Assembly: GCA_963693305.1 (NCBI GenBank)
Contig: OY855916.1
Span: 6,451,001-6,515,000, forward strand
Source: Meandrina meandrites
Taxonomy: Eukaryota > Cnidaria > Anthozoa > Scleractinia > Meandrinidae
DNA: 64,000 bases
Direction: 5' to 3'
Made by a program: the position numbers and the translations under genes. Below are positions 30,620-41,935 of this stretch, piece after piece (position 1 is the first letter of the stretch; each line of letters opens with the position of its first letter). The notes under the pieces are model-generated. The model did no database searches. It was not told where the DNA came from and worked only from the letters and a program-made list of their open reading frames with translations.

Positions 30620-30710
30620 CCTTAGTTCAAATTTTATTTTCCTCTGTTTTAAACTCATTATCATAAATTGCCATACCTAAAATCAAAGGAAAATAAAATT
30701 TAAACCAAGG
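30620..30710. repeat. 91-bp inverted repeat
   Basis: CCTTAGTTCAAATTTTATTT near the left and AAATAAAATTTAAACCAAGG at the right are inverted with few mismatches. It adjoins the preceding foldback element with only four bases between. Confidence 0.7.
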
Positions 30711-30785
30711 AAAAAATTAAACACAACTTATACAAGCTGGAAAGTGTCGGGGCCATTTTGAGCCGCCGTTATCTCTACGACAATA

Positions 30786-31151
30786 GGGAGCTTACGCAAA
30801 CTACGACGGCAACGGCAGTGAGAACGTCACCAAACAAAAGGTTTAATGAGCAGAACAATAGCTCTGCACGTGCATTTGAAGTCTTGGTACATTTCCTAGC
30901 CGTTCTCTGCAAAACAACAACGTGAAATGACCCAATTCTGCGTATTCTGGACAACGTGAACCACGACGGCTAATTTTTGATTTTTCTATTCGGAGTTCAA
31001 TGCTCTCTTTACATATTCAGCTCGAGCCAGTTCTTAAACTGATAGATACACTGAATACATCTGGATAATCGCGAGATTCTCGAGCGAAATATAAATTCAT
31101 TTTTCAGCAGGCGTCGTCCTCGGCGTCGCCGTCGTCATTGCTTTAGCTCCC
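30786..31151. mobile_element. 366-bp MITE, GGGAGC ends, TA-flanked
   Basis: GGGAGCTTACGCAAACTACG at the left and CGTCATTGCTTTAGCTCCC at the right form an imperfect 25-bp inverted repeat. TA lies immediately outside both ends (30784-30785 and 31152-31153). The interior GTCACCAAACAAAAGGTTTA and TCTCTGCAAAACAACAACGT blocks match the diverged copy at 13097-13290. TA duplication suggests a Tc1/mariner-type mobiliser. Confidence 0.8.
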
Positions 31152-31279
31152 TAATTAAAGCCTTGGCAAATAGGCCTTATAGGGGGGTGTGGATTGACAG
31201 ATTTGGCCTTGAAGAAAATGAACAGATTGCAGACGTTTTGCGATAAATTTAGAGGATTTCGAAAATACCAAATAGTGAC

Positions 31280-32635
31280 TAATCCAAGCCTGGGCCGACA
31301 CCAAGCCTTAGCCACCCTCTCCCCTTTCCCCCTCCCAACCTTGAATGATACGACGAGACCCTGAGCTTGGGCCGACACCCAGCCCTGATCGAGGCGCAAC
31401 CCTGGGCCGATAGCTGATGGATGTTACCCCTAACGTTTTCTGGTATTGCCCTGTGTATTACCTAAAGCACTCCTTATGCGTTCCTACCTTCGCCACGCGT
31501 CTCCTTATGTGCTCCGCGTGGGTTTCTTCCTGCCCTCTACCGAGCGTACCTCGTGCTCATGCCCACGTGCGTTCCCCGGTGCGTTACCTCGTGTATTTGC
31601 CCGTGCGCTTTCTTCATACTATTCCCGCGGGCTTCCCGTGCGTTTGCATTTCCTGGATCGTGCGTCTTCTAGCGTTCCCCAATGTACACCTAGTTGAAGC
31701 AACGTTGATCCTGTGAAAAGCATAAACCACGAACGAAAAGACCGAAAGGGATTCTGGGAAGATAGCATTGGTTAGCTTAGCAATATTCCTTTTACTGATA
31801 ATCAAGATATTTTCTTTCTTTGGAAGTCTTAAAAGCATGATTTATGCAACCTGTCTTATTGTTATGTTTATCATGACACAGACGACGAATAATTTTTCTG
31901 ATATCCCAGTAAACATTTGGGTCGCATCGTTCAAGGTTTGTGCTTTCCGGGATCAACGTTTCTTCAATCAGGTGTATTCAAAAGTGTGCTCCCTAAGTCA
32001 ATATTTTCGTGCTTTCCCCGAGCTTTGTCCGTGCGCTCCCCATGCGTTCCCTTGCTCCCTAGCCCTAGCCCCAACCCTAATCCTGGGCGGACGAGCACCG
32101 TAGCCAACACCCAGCCTTGGATCAAAACCCAAGTCTAAGCCGACAGCCAGCGTTCTCTAATGTTCTTTTCTTCGTGTCCCAATCAGTAAGTTTATCGTGC
32201 GTTCCTTAAGCTTTTTCTCGTCGAGTCTCTCGCACAATTCACCGTGTCTACACCGAGAATTCCCCGTACGTTATCTTGTCCGATTTCCCGATCACTCCCT
32301 GTACGTTTCCAAGCGTTTCCTACCCAAATTTTCTGTGCTTTCCTTGTCTTTGCGATGCAGTCCGTCGTGACTGTTCCATACCTTCCCCATACGTTCCTCG
32401 TGCGTTCCCTGTGTGTCACCGCCTGTGTTATCCAGAAGGCTTATCGTCAGTTTCCATATGCGTTTCCTAGTGCATTCCCCTCAGCGTTCCCCATGCCTTT
32501 TCTGTGTTTTCTCTGTTATGTCAATCATACTTTCACGGCCATTCTCCTTGCGTTTCGTCCCGCATTCCCTCATTAATTTCCTCGTGCGTTCTTTCATCCC
32601 CTCTGTAAGCTCTTCTGTGCAGTTGCGATACTAGC
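31280..32635. repeat. Degenerate C/T-rich repeats of two kinds
   Basis: CTGGGCCGACACC(A/C)AGCC-like units lie at 31290-31410 and again at about 32060-32150, where they include CCCTAGCCCTAGCCCC. TCGTGCGTTCCC-like units of roughly 12-20 bases cover 31450-31686 and 31990-32630. Composition differs sharply from the surroundings. Open frames on several strands cross the region and reflect the repeats. A 288-bp MITE interrupts it at 31687-31974. Confidence 0.65.
31687..31974. mobile_element. 288-bp MITE, TA-flanked, 45-50-bp inverted ends
   Basis: CACCTAGTTGAAGCAACGTT at the left and AACGTTTCTTCAATCAGGTG at the right are inverted with three mismatches, and similarity extends to GTTTGTGCTTT / AAAGCATAAAC. 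TA flanks both ends (31685-31686 and 31975-31976). It lies inside the TCGTGCGTTCCC repeat region. Confidence 0.8.
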
Positions 32636-32689
32636 GATAATAATTGATCACAAAACGAACATTGCGCAAGTCACTCGGTGTAACAATCA

Positions 32690-33785
32690 AACTCAAACAA
32701 TCGCAAACAGTGCGCGAGTCCCTTACGTAACAATCAAAAACAAAACAAACAGTGCACGGATCACTAACGTAACAATCAAACACAAAACAAACAGTGCGCG
32801 GATCACTAACGTAACAATCAAACACAAAACAAACAGTGCGCGGATCACTAACGTAACAATCAAACACAAAACAAACAGTGCGCTAGCCACTAACGTAACA
32901 ATCAAACACAAAACAAACAGTGCGCGAGTGACTAACATAACAATTAAACACAAAACAAACAGTGCGCGGATCACTAACGTAACAATGAAACACAAAACAA
33001 AGAGTGCGCGGATCACTAACGCAACAATCAAACACAACACAAACAGTGTGCGTGTCACTAACGTAACAATAAAACATTAAACAAACAGTGCGCGGATCAC
33101 TAACGCAACAATCAAACACAACACAAATAGTGCGCAAGCCACTAACGTAACAATCAAACACAAAACAAACAGTACACGAGTCACTAACATAACAATCAAA
33201 CACAAAACAAACAGTGCACGGATCACTAACGTAACAATGAAACACAAAACAAACAGTGCGCGAGTGACTAACATAACAATCAAACACAAAACAAACAGTG
33301 CGCGAGTGACTAACATAACAATCAAACACAAAACAAACAGTGCGCGAGTGACTAACATAACAATCAAACACAAAACAAACAGTGCGCGAGTGACTAACAT
33401 AACAATCAAACACAAAACAAACAGTGCGCGCATCACTAACGTAACAATGAAACACAAAACAAAGAGTGCGCGGATCACTAACGCAACAATCAAACACAAC
33501 ACAAACAGTGTGCGAGTCACTAACGTAACAATAAAACACAAAACAAACAGTGCGAGTCACTAACGTAGCAATCAAACACAAAACAAACAGTGCGAGTCAC
33601 TAAAGTAAAAATCAAACACAAGACAAACAGTGCGCGAGTCACCAACATAACAATCTAACACAAAACAAACAGTGCACGGATCACTAACGCAACAATCAAA
33701 CACAACACAAATAGTGTGCGAATCACTAACGCAACAACAAAACACAAACCAAACAGTGCGCTAGTCACTAACGTAACAATCAAAT
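32690..33785. repeat. 42-bp minisatellite, about 26 copies
   Basis: The unit contains GTAACAATCAAACACAAAAC followed by AAACAGTGCGCGGATCACTAAC; start points at 32769 and 32811 show the 42-bp period. Units vary at CGGATC / CGAGTG / CACGGATC and ACGTAAC / ACATAAC. Because 42 is 14 codons, stop-free frames of up to 232 codons run on the minus strand and 108 on the plus strand, each a 14-residue repeat. Two minus-strand frames and at least one plus-strand frame are open at once, which is expected from geometry. I do not call a gene. The array abuts a Penelope-like fragment on its right. Confidence 0.95.
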
Positions 33786-33844
33786 GAGTGAAATGATCTT
33801 CGCAGTGAACAAACATTCACGGACGAGAGCTTTTTCAACACTAG

Positions 33845-34527
33845 TTGCGGGATTTAATCTCATTCCCATTAAGTTTAGATAAGTCAGTATTACTGTTATT
33901 TAACAAAACGGATACTTTTTTCTTGTATTCATCACTATCCATCACAACTATAGATTTTTTGTCAGCTGCCAGAATGATTTTTTTTAGTTTCGTCCTTTCT
34001 CAGGTTTTGCAGTGCTTTCTCCTGTTGTTTCGTTATGTTAACTGTCGAACGGACTTTGCAAGGTTTTAGAATGTTCGCAACAGAAACGCGTATTGTATCT
34101 ATCCTTTGCTGCTTGGCTGAGACTGAAAATACCATTTTCAACCGATGATAATATCTTTGCGACTGGAATTTTCCTTGGAACGATTACGAAATTTAAATCC
34201 TTTTTCCAGGACCGCAATTTCAACAGGATTCAAAGTGCGTTGTGGAATGTGGACAACCCATTTTTCTTTGTCTACTTTGGTTGAGTTAGGTTTCTTCTTC
34301 CTTTCCTGATTTAATTTTCTTGTATGCACCTCAAAAATCTTTTCTGAAGTAGTTTCGGCTGATTGCTTGACTGAGTCTTGGAGCGACAACGTCTGAGTCT
34401 CGCGCGACAGTTTAGATTCAAGTTTGTATATGAGATCTTCAAGCAATGTCGTTAAAACCCTTATTGGCAGTCTCGAGTACTTTATGCCTGCCTTTCTAGC
34501 TATTTTGTAACCCGCTTTAGTTCTCAT
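33845..34527 (-). pseudogene. Penelope-like element N-terminal region, frameshifted
   Basis: On the minus strand from about 34527, three consecutive frames carry blocks seen in the region ahead of the reverse transcriptase of Penelope-like proteins: WVVHIPQRTLNPVEIAVLEKG (around 34290-34230), KDLNFVIVPRKIPVAKIL (around 34205-34140), QEKALQNLRKDET (around 34020-33980), then ILAADKKSIVV (around 33975-33940), corresponding to the usual 'ADKG..VVV' motif. At least two frameshifts and a stop separate them. The coding direction runs toward the 42-bp array, where the sequence ends, so the reverse transcriptase and endonuclease are missing. It is a different copy from the endonuclease fragment at 29215-29595. 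The recognition is from motif memory; no search was run. Confidence 0.6.
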
Positions 34528-34589
34528 TGGCGGAGTAAGAACAGTTCTCGCCAGCCAGAGTGGCAGTACCGGAAGTTAGAATTTGGATA

Positions 34590-34890
34590 CGGGAAGTTTA
34601 TGACCGCGTGAAATCTGGCGCCTAGACTCGCAAGGGTTGCGGGACCAAAGATGGCGGACATTTCGAAGTTGCATTTCGAACTTGCAGCAAAACAGACCGT
34701 AATTTATTGGCTGTGGATACGTGGAATACAGTTTTGACGTCTTTTAGTTCGTTGGTGAGTCTTTAACGTCTGGCTCGTTTATATTTGGGGAGAAAGACTG
34801 GCATTAGGCGTTCTGGTTTGGGCAGCTCCATTTACTATAATTTGAACAACATCAAGTTCGAAGCATTGCAGCGAAGGAAGAACCAATTGG
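34590..34890 (+). other. Candidate first exon with short ORF and two splice donors
   Basis: A GC-richer patch carries AAAGATGGCGGAC, a strong initiation context that also contains the YY1-like AAGATGGCGG word. ATG 34651 opens a 28-codon ORF (MADISKLHFELAAKQTVIYW...) ending at TGA about 34737. GTGAGT donors follow at about 34754 and 34886. No downstream exon could be linked and no family recognised. It may be a decayed promoter or a 5' UTR. Confidence 0.25.
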
Positions 34891-35206
34891 TGAGTAAAAT
34901 AAGCGTTATTTATTTGACACAATTCTTTAGAGTTAATGCGCTTATTTGAGTTGATGCATGGAACAAAATGTACCTTAAATGTACCAAAATGCACGTATCA
35001 GTTGCCATCCTGTTGGGGAGGGGGGGAAGCCACCCCCCCCCCCCCCCCCCTCTACTGGGACCCAGAGGCATTTGCCTAGGGTGCCCTGACAAATGCATGT
35101 ATCTCCTGGGTTAGAAGTGGGAAATTAAAACAAATATCGCCAACCCTTGGGGTAACTGTGGCAGTGCTGTGTTGAGAATGGGCCTTATCACGGTTTTCGA
35201 CACTAT
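34891..35206. other. Non-coding DNA with a G/C homopolymer hairpin
   Basis: GGGGAGGGGGGG, a few bases, then a run of about 18 C at 35014-35050 can pair back on itself. No gene recognised. Confidence 0.55.
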
Positions 35207-37207
35207 GCCCGGCGTAGTCATTTGATAAAAATCGATATCGGAAAGTCATTCGATAAATCGATATCTATCGATAAATTGATTTTAAACGATATCGATTTTA
35301 TCGGTTAATCGATAAAATTCGATACTCACACACCGACAAAGTGTTAATTTTATCGATATTATCAGATTCATCGATCATTATAGAATCGATTAACATTATC
35401 CTGTTTTCGTTGAGGGAGCGTTTGATTGTGACTTTTTTAATGTAGATTTCAAAGGCGGCAATGAAATGATTTGTTAACAAGCACTGTACAAGTGACTAAA
35501 GAGACTGCATTATGATTTTCAAACGAAGTATTTGAAAGACGGTGTGAAGCCAGATATTACTACAGTTTTGTTCATGTTCATTTAGTATTACATGTAAAAA
35601 CACATGTATTGGATGACAATAAATATTATTATTCAGGGGTTTCAATAAAATTTGAAGTAGGCAGCTAGTTCGAATAGAGTAGCCGACTGCATCAACAAGG
35701 TTTGAAAGGATCTTTCTCTAGTTTCTTCAATTTAGGGGAAAAAGTAGCCGACTTCTCCGAGCAAAGTAGCCGACACTTTTCGTCGGCCGTCGGTGCTTAT
35801 TGAAAGCACTGATTATTGTTAGTTTTTAGTCTCTATCACAAGCTATTGCTTTTTATTGGACATTAAGATTACGAGCCCGAGGGCATGCAGATGATTTGTT
35901 CATATCTCAAAGCAAAAAATCACAAAAATCTTTGCCTTTAAAGACTGGGTAAAAGATCAACAAGCGTGTGATTGTGTCACATCAGCAAAACAAACCCAGG
36001 GATCTCAAGCGGATTTCAAATAAAATACACGAACAGGAAAGTTGTTGTAAGTGTTTCTGCGAGCTCTTTAAGGATGGTGCCTACTTTTGTTACTGCACAC
36101 ATCTTCTGCACATCACGCAAGGCATCGATCGCACTAGACGCGCGCGCTAAGGGAATTTGCTCGCTCAGAATGACGAATTCAACTTCGCGACCAAGCGCGC
36201 GACTAAAATGCAAGAAAATTTCGGTTGCAACGAAATCCAGTTAATGGACGTACTAAACCAGGAACAGTGAAAGAGTAACATGTCAGTAAGCCCTAAATGC
36301 TTATCGATAAAAATGGCTCACATTTAACAGTGAAACATATCGCTAATCGCTCAAACGTAATCAGCAAACTGCTAACTACATATGGCGTGGTGCACGCGTG
36401 AAAAATTGCGCGAGAAGCAAATATTTAACTCGCTAGGGAGGGGATAGGAAAAGTGTAACTGACCTCAAAAGCGATTCCATACAACTCGTATAACTTTTAA
36501 AAACGCGTGGTGACCCATACTTTTTATTTTATAGAATGGAAGTGGTAAGTCTATAGAACACATGATTAATTTTTCGTTCAGTGCAAAAGTTGTTTAGGCT
36601 GTTTTTCTGGCCTTGCAAGAGAGAGCTGTTAGAGTCAAAAATGGCTCAAGTGCAATCGTTTTGTCAATAAAAACGTGGTTCACGCAGTTTCAAAGATAGT
36701 ATTTGTTAGTTATTTTTAAGATCGTTATATTTAGTGTTGATTTTGTTCATGAAAAACCAAATTCAAATGTTATTTGTAAAGAAATTTTATTTCCTTTTAC
36801 TTTTTTTGAAAATGCCACGTCAGCACTTTTTTCAAGATTTCAAACCTAATTATCTCGAAAATTTACGTGGCTACCCCTAATTTTCTTTTTGGATTTTAAT
36901 AGCCCTTGATAACATCTACTTCCCTTGCATAGTCATCGGTCGGGCAAAAATACCTCGCTATTAGTAGGCACCGTCCTTAATATCTTTTGGTGTTTTCGTT
37001 TTGAAAAATGGTACGTTAATTCAGTTTCGATAAATTCAATATTTATTTGATAAAATTGATAGCCTTAATTCAAAAATCGATAATTATCGATTACTCACAA
37101 CGAAATCTTTTATCGATTTTTATCGAATTTTGAAAAAATTAATCAATTTTTATCGATTGTTATCGAATATTATCGATTATTGATATTATCGATTGATTAT
37201 GCCGGGC
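35207..37207. mobile_element. 2.0-kb DNA element with ATCGATA-rich ends
   Basis: GCCCGGCGTAGTCA at 35207-35220 and TGATTATGCCGGGC at 37194-37207 form an inverted repeat with one mismatch. Immediately inside, both ends carry dense ATCGATA / TATCGAT words (35230-35400 and 37020-37195), the kind of subterminal repeat arrays that transposases of hAT and related families bind. CTAT occurs outside both ends, offset by one base on the right, so the target duplication is uncertain. No transposase was found. A TTAA-flanked element is nested inside. AGTAGCCGAC repeats occur at about 35680-35770. Confidence 0.65.
36072..36976. mobile_element. 905-bp TTAA-flanked element nested in the ATCGATA element
   Basis: GGATGGTGCCTACT at the left and AGTAGGCACCGTCC at the right are inverted with one mismatch, and TTAA abuts both (36068-36071 and 36977-36980). 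This fits Kolobok- or piggyBac-type integration. The left part has a CG-rich stretch with GACGCGCGCGCT at about 36136. Two overlapping open frames of 65-90 codons on opposite strands are not recognised. Confidence 0.75.
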
Positions 37208-38195
37208 GCTATGTCAACCAGTAGGCAACGCATTTAGAAATTAAAGTGTTTGTATGGGAATCTGATGACAAATTATTTTTTCAAAAATGGAACATAAACA
37301 CAGAAGAAACAAATCAACAGAGAGTAGATATTAGTAAAATTTGATAATACAGGTTACAAAATGCTCGCACCCGCACATGTGACATAAGAAGCGCCATTAT
37401 TCTTATCTAGCCATATTCTTTGAAAAATACACTCAGCAGATTTGAACAACGCAAAAAAAAAAAATTATTTTTATCTTAAATGACTCTATATACATGCATA
37501 TAGTGCCCGTAAGGTATAAGTACACCTCAATTTCACTCAAAAATGCGAATCTCCTTTTAGGAAATTTGGTTGTCTTTCTTTTGCAGAAAATTCGAAAAGA
37601 AGAGTTCCTGTCATCACTTATTGAATTTTGCCAAACATCACACGTGCGTCGCATTTCACAACTAAAATGTTCATTATCTTTCTCACGATCGTTCTTCAAT
37701 ATTCTCCGGATCCCTTGCATTTTCAATAGTTTCTAGGTTTTAGTATTTTATTCTGTATTTCTACGTGTTACATTCTTGATGTCTTCATGGAAACAGAAAG
37801 TGACGTGCCAGGTTTCTTCTGGTGAAAACGGTGAAAGAACAAGCAGTCATTTCTCCCTTCAAATCAGCTGCTGGATTAGCAGTGACTAATCGTGTTCCTT
37901 TTAAGTCTTTTACGATCAAAACAGCACCAAAGCATACATTGCGGGCTGGACATTTTTGCTATACATCCATCTTGGAAGGTACACGAAACAAGCTGATGAG
38001 TTTTCAGTAGCAATAGTGATGTTTCTGGTGTAAACACCTTGAATAGATTGGACATGATTGGAATACAGTTTATTCAAACCACTACAAGTGGATGCTCAGT
38101 GCCAATAACTTTTCAGCACAATAGCCTGAGTACGAGAAAACCCACTACATTTCATCTCCGACAAGATATTTTATGAGATGTTTTACATGTATGAT
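37208..38195. other. AT-rich DNA, no gene recognised
   Basis: A poly-A tract at about 37452-37464 and several anonymous open frames of 60-97 codons. None shows a domain. Confidence 0.45.
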
Positions 38196-39354
38196 TAGTC
38201 TGAAGTGTCAGCCGTCTTCTCTTCCTTACCCCCCAGAGGAGGGGCGCGGGCGAGAAGGACGTCTGAATTCCCAGCGTTATAATGCCATCCCATGAAGTTA
38301 TACTTAGTAATTTATGCAATTTTGCATAATTTGCCAGTCGTGAAAATATCCAGGCCATGAGTCACAGAGGAAGCGGGCTAGTAAATAACTGTTACTCAAG
38401 TGGTTTGTGTTTTGTGTGCGTGCTGCCAAGTTGGATCAACCAACTTCTAGAATCGACTTCTGTGGGAGTCCATCGTTTCCCGTGGAAATAAAGATAATAA
38501 AGCTGCCGATCGCTGAGAAAACTCGTATTTGTCTAGATTTGCCGTATTATATTAAATTCGGTCTTTCAACCTTTTTGCTTCTCACTGGTTTCTGAAGGAC
38601 ACTATATGTAGTGATATCTGGGGGCAGTAAGTTGAATAGCTAGAGCCATAAGACTGTGGCCTTTAAAATGTGAACTGTCTAGAGGACTCTAGAGGTCATA
38701 GGTCTGAGCGGTTTCCTGTTTATAGAGGTTGACACCTCTCGCTCTACAATTTGCCACATGTTTCGCTATTGCAGTCTCTTTTGGCTCGTTTCTATTTGCA
38801 AAATATGCTTTAAGCTCTCGAAGTGTTCGCTCTGGAAGGACAAGGTCTGAAATATTCCATGAAAATATTGATTACTTGCATTTAATAATATTTGTATGCG
38901 ATGCTGGGAAAAATGTATTGATCTTATTACGCGTGACTTATTTATCTTTGTCTGGCTTCGCCAGAGACAGTTAATTGTAGCTTTACTTCGAGAAAGCTTA
39001 AAGTTGGTTTTAGAGAAACATTCTGTGTTGAAAGTGTTATGCATATTGCATTAATTTGATTGAGTGTTTTGTCTCCTGAGCTCAATGGTTAGGTTTCGCC
39101 TCCCTTGTGTGTCATTATTTTTACGTTCTGGCAACACAATCATGTTTTAAATTTAGATTTGCGTCTGAATTGAAGTCAACATGAAGGCCGCTTAGCCAAT
39201 CGGGAACAGTAATCTATTTTACCAACAGCTTATAACAATGCCTTTTTAATCTGCACCAATCAAAAGTTACTGACCATTTTTGCAAAAGTCTGCTTCTCGC
39301 CCACGCCTCTCCTCTGCGGGGTAAGGAAGAGAAGATGGCTGACACTTCAGACTA
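38196..39354. mobile_element. Possible DNA element bounded by 62-bp inverted repeats
   Basis: TAGTCTGAAGTGTCAGCCGT at 38196 and its inverse ending at 39354 mark two 62-bp arms with about six differences (TCTTCTCTTCCTTACCCC in both). The 1.1-kb interior has anonymous open frames and GACTCTAGAGG words. A target duplication was not found, so the exact boundaries are uncertain. Confidence 0.5.
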
Positions 39355-40343
39355 TTTTATGATGTTTACCGCGAATATCTATGGTTTGGATGACTGTTAA
39401 ATGTAGATTGTCATTGACGCCATAGTTATGGTAAGCCAATCCTTGGAGTTATCTGTCAATACATAATTGATTCTCACACTTTGTGGAAAAGCTCTCTCTT
39501 TCCAACGTGCCAAGATTTTGCTGTTTGGAAATTCATGCATGTGGGGAGACAGTATTGTCATATCTAACATTCTGTGACTGCTCAACGTTTGTAAAAAATA
39601 ATTGAGTTTGTTTATTCGAAATTTTTATTATTTACTTCAATTATAGCTAGAGAGATGTCCTAAAGAGAGAAATGTATGCAACAAATGAGTGGAGGACAAA
39701 ATCAAGCAAGGAAGGAGACAACACAAAGATAAGAACAACCGTTGAGAATTTATTCAATACTGGTATTATAATAGCTGAAAACTTTACGACAAGAAATGGC
39801 AGGTTGTTAAATAAAAATAAGTTTTACACTGCATGGATTAGCCAAGAATTTAATTCAGTGTAGTTTTTGTAGATGTTCTCATCTAGCTTAAAGGTAATTA
39901 CTTAAATTTCAGAAAATTTGAGATCAAAGGTACACACCTGTATCAGGGATCTAAGAATTATAGGGCCTTTTTTGTTTTAATACAATGTGACGTGACGTTA
40001 AATATTCAGCCCTGATGCGACCAGCAGCTAGAAGTATATTTTCAGAAATGGGAACTCAAAGTACAAAACGGCAAAGCTGCCAAAATATTTGTATATCTTT
40101 GTGAATCTTAGCTTCTAACTAGGGCCATCTGAATTCAGAAACTCGTTTATCTTTGTATTAATTTTCTCTGTTATTGCTTAGGATTTTATTTGCAAATCTT
40201 TGCAGTGTGACTACTTCAACCAAGGCCACCCAAGCAAATTCTTTGCAAATTGATGAATGAAAATCTCGGATGTTAACAATAAATTTTTGACAAGGAAGCG
40301 ATCAAAGCAATCTGTACACCACAGAATCGGGTCTGTCGATTTC
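39355..40343. other. Non-coding DNA
   Basis: No gene or repeat boundary recognised. Confidence 0.4.
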
Positions 40344-40718
40344 ATGAGTTCGAGTTAGAAATTTCGAGTTCGATTTAGAATTTCGAGTTCAAGTTAAAAT
40401 ATCGAGTTGCTCGCAGTTAGCTCCACTCTGGTTTGCTTGCGGTTAGTTCCACTCTGGTTTGCTTGCGGTTAGCTTTCATTTGTTGATAAGGGCGACACTA
40501 TGCGTGACCAACTGCGAAAATGTCACGCCATGTTGTGGGCTTTTCGTTTTCATTTTCTTTCTTTTTCCTTTTTTCTTCGTCTTCCATCACGAAATCAGTA
40601 ACTTTTCAGGCCCTTCCTTTTAACTAGAACTCAAAATTTTAACTCAAAATCGAAATTCTAATTCTAACTCGAACTCAAAATCTCTAACTTGAACTCGAAA
40701 TTTCTAACTCGAACTCAT
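40344..40718. mobile_element. 375-bp element with GAGTTCGAGTTAGAAATTTC ends
   Basis: ATGAGTTCGAGTTAGAAATT starts a 27-28-bp perfect inverted repeat whose partner ends at 40718. The same word recurs three times inward from each end as a short tandem repeat. The centre has a 30-bp direct duplication around GTTAG(C/T)TCCACTCTGGTTTG (40418-40475). No coding content. A target duplication is not clear. Confidence 0.75.
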
Positions 40719-41399
40719 AAATTTAACACACTCCACAGAATCAATATATTTGTGACAATTTTTATCATTTCAACACGTAAATTCTATTGGTCAATTTGTA
40801 GAGAATTTGCGTGGATGACCTTGGTTGGAATAGTCACACTTAAACCACTTGCGATATTGAAGGGCATTGAGGCATCCTTCATATAGTTGTAAATATTTTG
40901 TAAATGTTATCTCTAATATGATAAAGATTGGTGTGTCGTCATTTTCTAGGAACAAACGCGAAAAACAGCAAACTTGGCAAAGCCATGAGTACCGTGGTGG
41001 GTGTGCATGTGCATGATACTCGTGGCTTAGCTGAGTATTTCGCATTTGCTCCTTTTAATTTTGACTAAATATTTATTATAATATAAGGATTGTTTGCCTG
41101 CAGCCTCAGTGAAAACATTCTTTCAAAGGATAATTTTCCTCACAACTTCAACTGGTACTTGGGGGGTAAACTTAATTTAAACTGTTTCGCTTATCAAATT
41201 TGAATTGGAAAGGGTGCACTTTTTTCCATGTGATTTTTCAGTGGCGTGTTAAGTTACGGACGTGCAGACGGATTTCAAATAGCATTATATGCATAAAGAA
41301 AATCAACATTGATTTTCTTTAGGTATATAAAGCCAGTTGAAATCACATCTGTACACTCGTAAACTTCTCTGCTTAATGGTATATTTTTACTTTAACTTT
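40719..41399. other. Non-coding DNA
   Basis: No gene recognised. GAAAATCAACATTGATTTTC at about 41299-41318 is a perfect palindrome with no spacer. Confidence 0.45.
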
Positions 41400-41545
41400 T
41401 CAGGGGAAAAAGGAGTACTGGAAAGGGGAAGATGGGGGGAGGAGGGAAGGGAAAAAGTAGTAATGCATGTAAGTTAAAAAAATTAGAGACATTGTATGTA
41501 TAGATAATCTGGTAATAAAGCCATCTTTTATTATTATTGTTTCAA
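41400..41545 (+). mobile_element. Possible retrotransposon 3' end
   Basis: A purine-rich stretch (GGGGAAGATGGGGGGAGG) followed by AATAAAGCCATCTTTTATTA and a short (TTA)n tail at 41513-41540 resembles the 3' UTR and tail of a truncated LINE. The evidence is tail structure only; a chance polyadenylation-like site is possible. Confidence 0.3.
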
Positions 41546-41576
41546 GACTTTGCTTTACATTTTTATGAACAAATAT

Positions 41577-41935
41577 TAATTCCCATGGGAATTGATTCCC
41601 AAGGGACCTTTATTCCCATGGGAATAAAATACAGCTAAGAGAATATTAATTCCCAAGGGAATTGTTTTCCCTAGGGAATTGCATTCCCAAGGGACCTTTA
41701 CTCCCATGGGAAGAAAACATCTCTTTGAGGTTGATAATTCCCATGGGAATAAAGGTCCCTTGGGAATACAATTCCCATGGGAATTAATCTTCTCTTGGAG
41801 GTTAATAATTCCCATGGGAATAAAGGTCCCTTGGGAATCAATTCCCATGGGAATTAAATATTTCTTAGGAGATGTTTTATTCCCATGGGAATTAAGGTCC
41901 CTTGGGAATACAATTCCCATGGGAATTGAAATTCT
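41577..41935. repeat. Cluster of CCCATGGG / CCCAAGGG palindromes
   Basis: TTCCCATGGGAA occurs about nine times (for example at 41582, 41614, 41740, 41774, 41811, 41844, 41882 and 41916), with CCCAAGGG or its inverse CCCTTGGG between them and one CCCTAGGG at about 41669. In the left part the module order is CCCATGGG, CCCAAGGG, CCCATGGG; in the right part it is the inverse, so the array is itself an inverted repeat. Open frames of 87 and 133 codons on both strands follow from this symmetry. Confidence 0.9.

Noticed and set aside
32060..32090. Interstitial telomere repeat
   Set aside because: CCCTAGCCCTAGCCCC-like words are too few and too irregular to call (CCCTAA)n; they belong to the degenerate C-rich repeats.
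32631..33581. Long repeat-encoded proteins of 108-232 codons on both strands
   Set aside because: The unit is 42 bp, so any stop-free unit stays open for the whole array; frames on both strands are open together, and no start, signal or splice context supports translation.
37985..38010. Hammerhead ribozyme
   Set aside because: CGAAAC and CTGATGAG are both present but in the wrong order and only a few bases apart, with no stems. The arms of the Penelope-like unit at 29096-29789 were checked too and lack CTGATGA.
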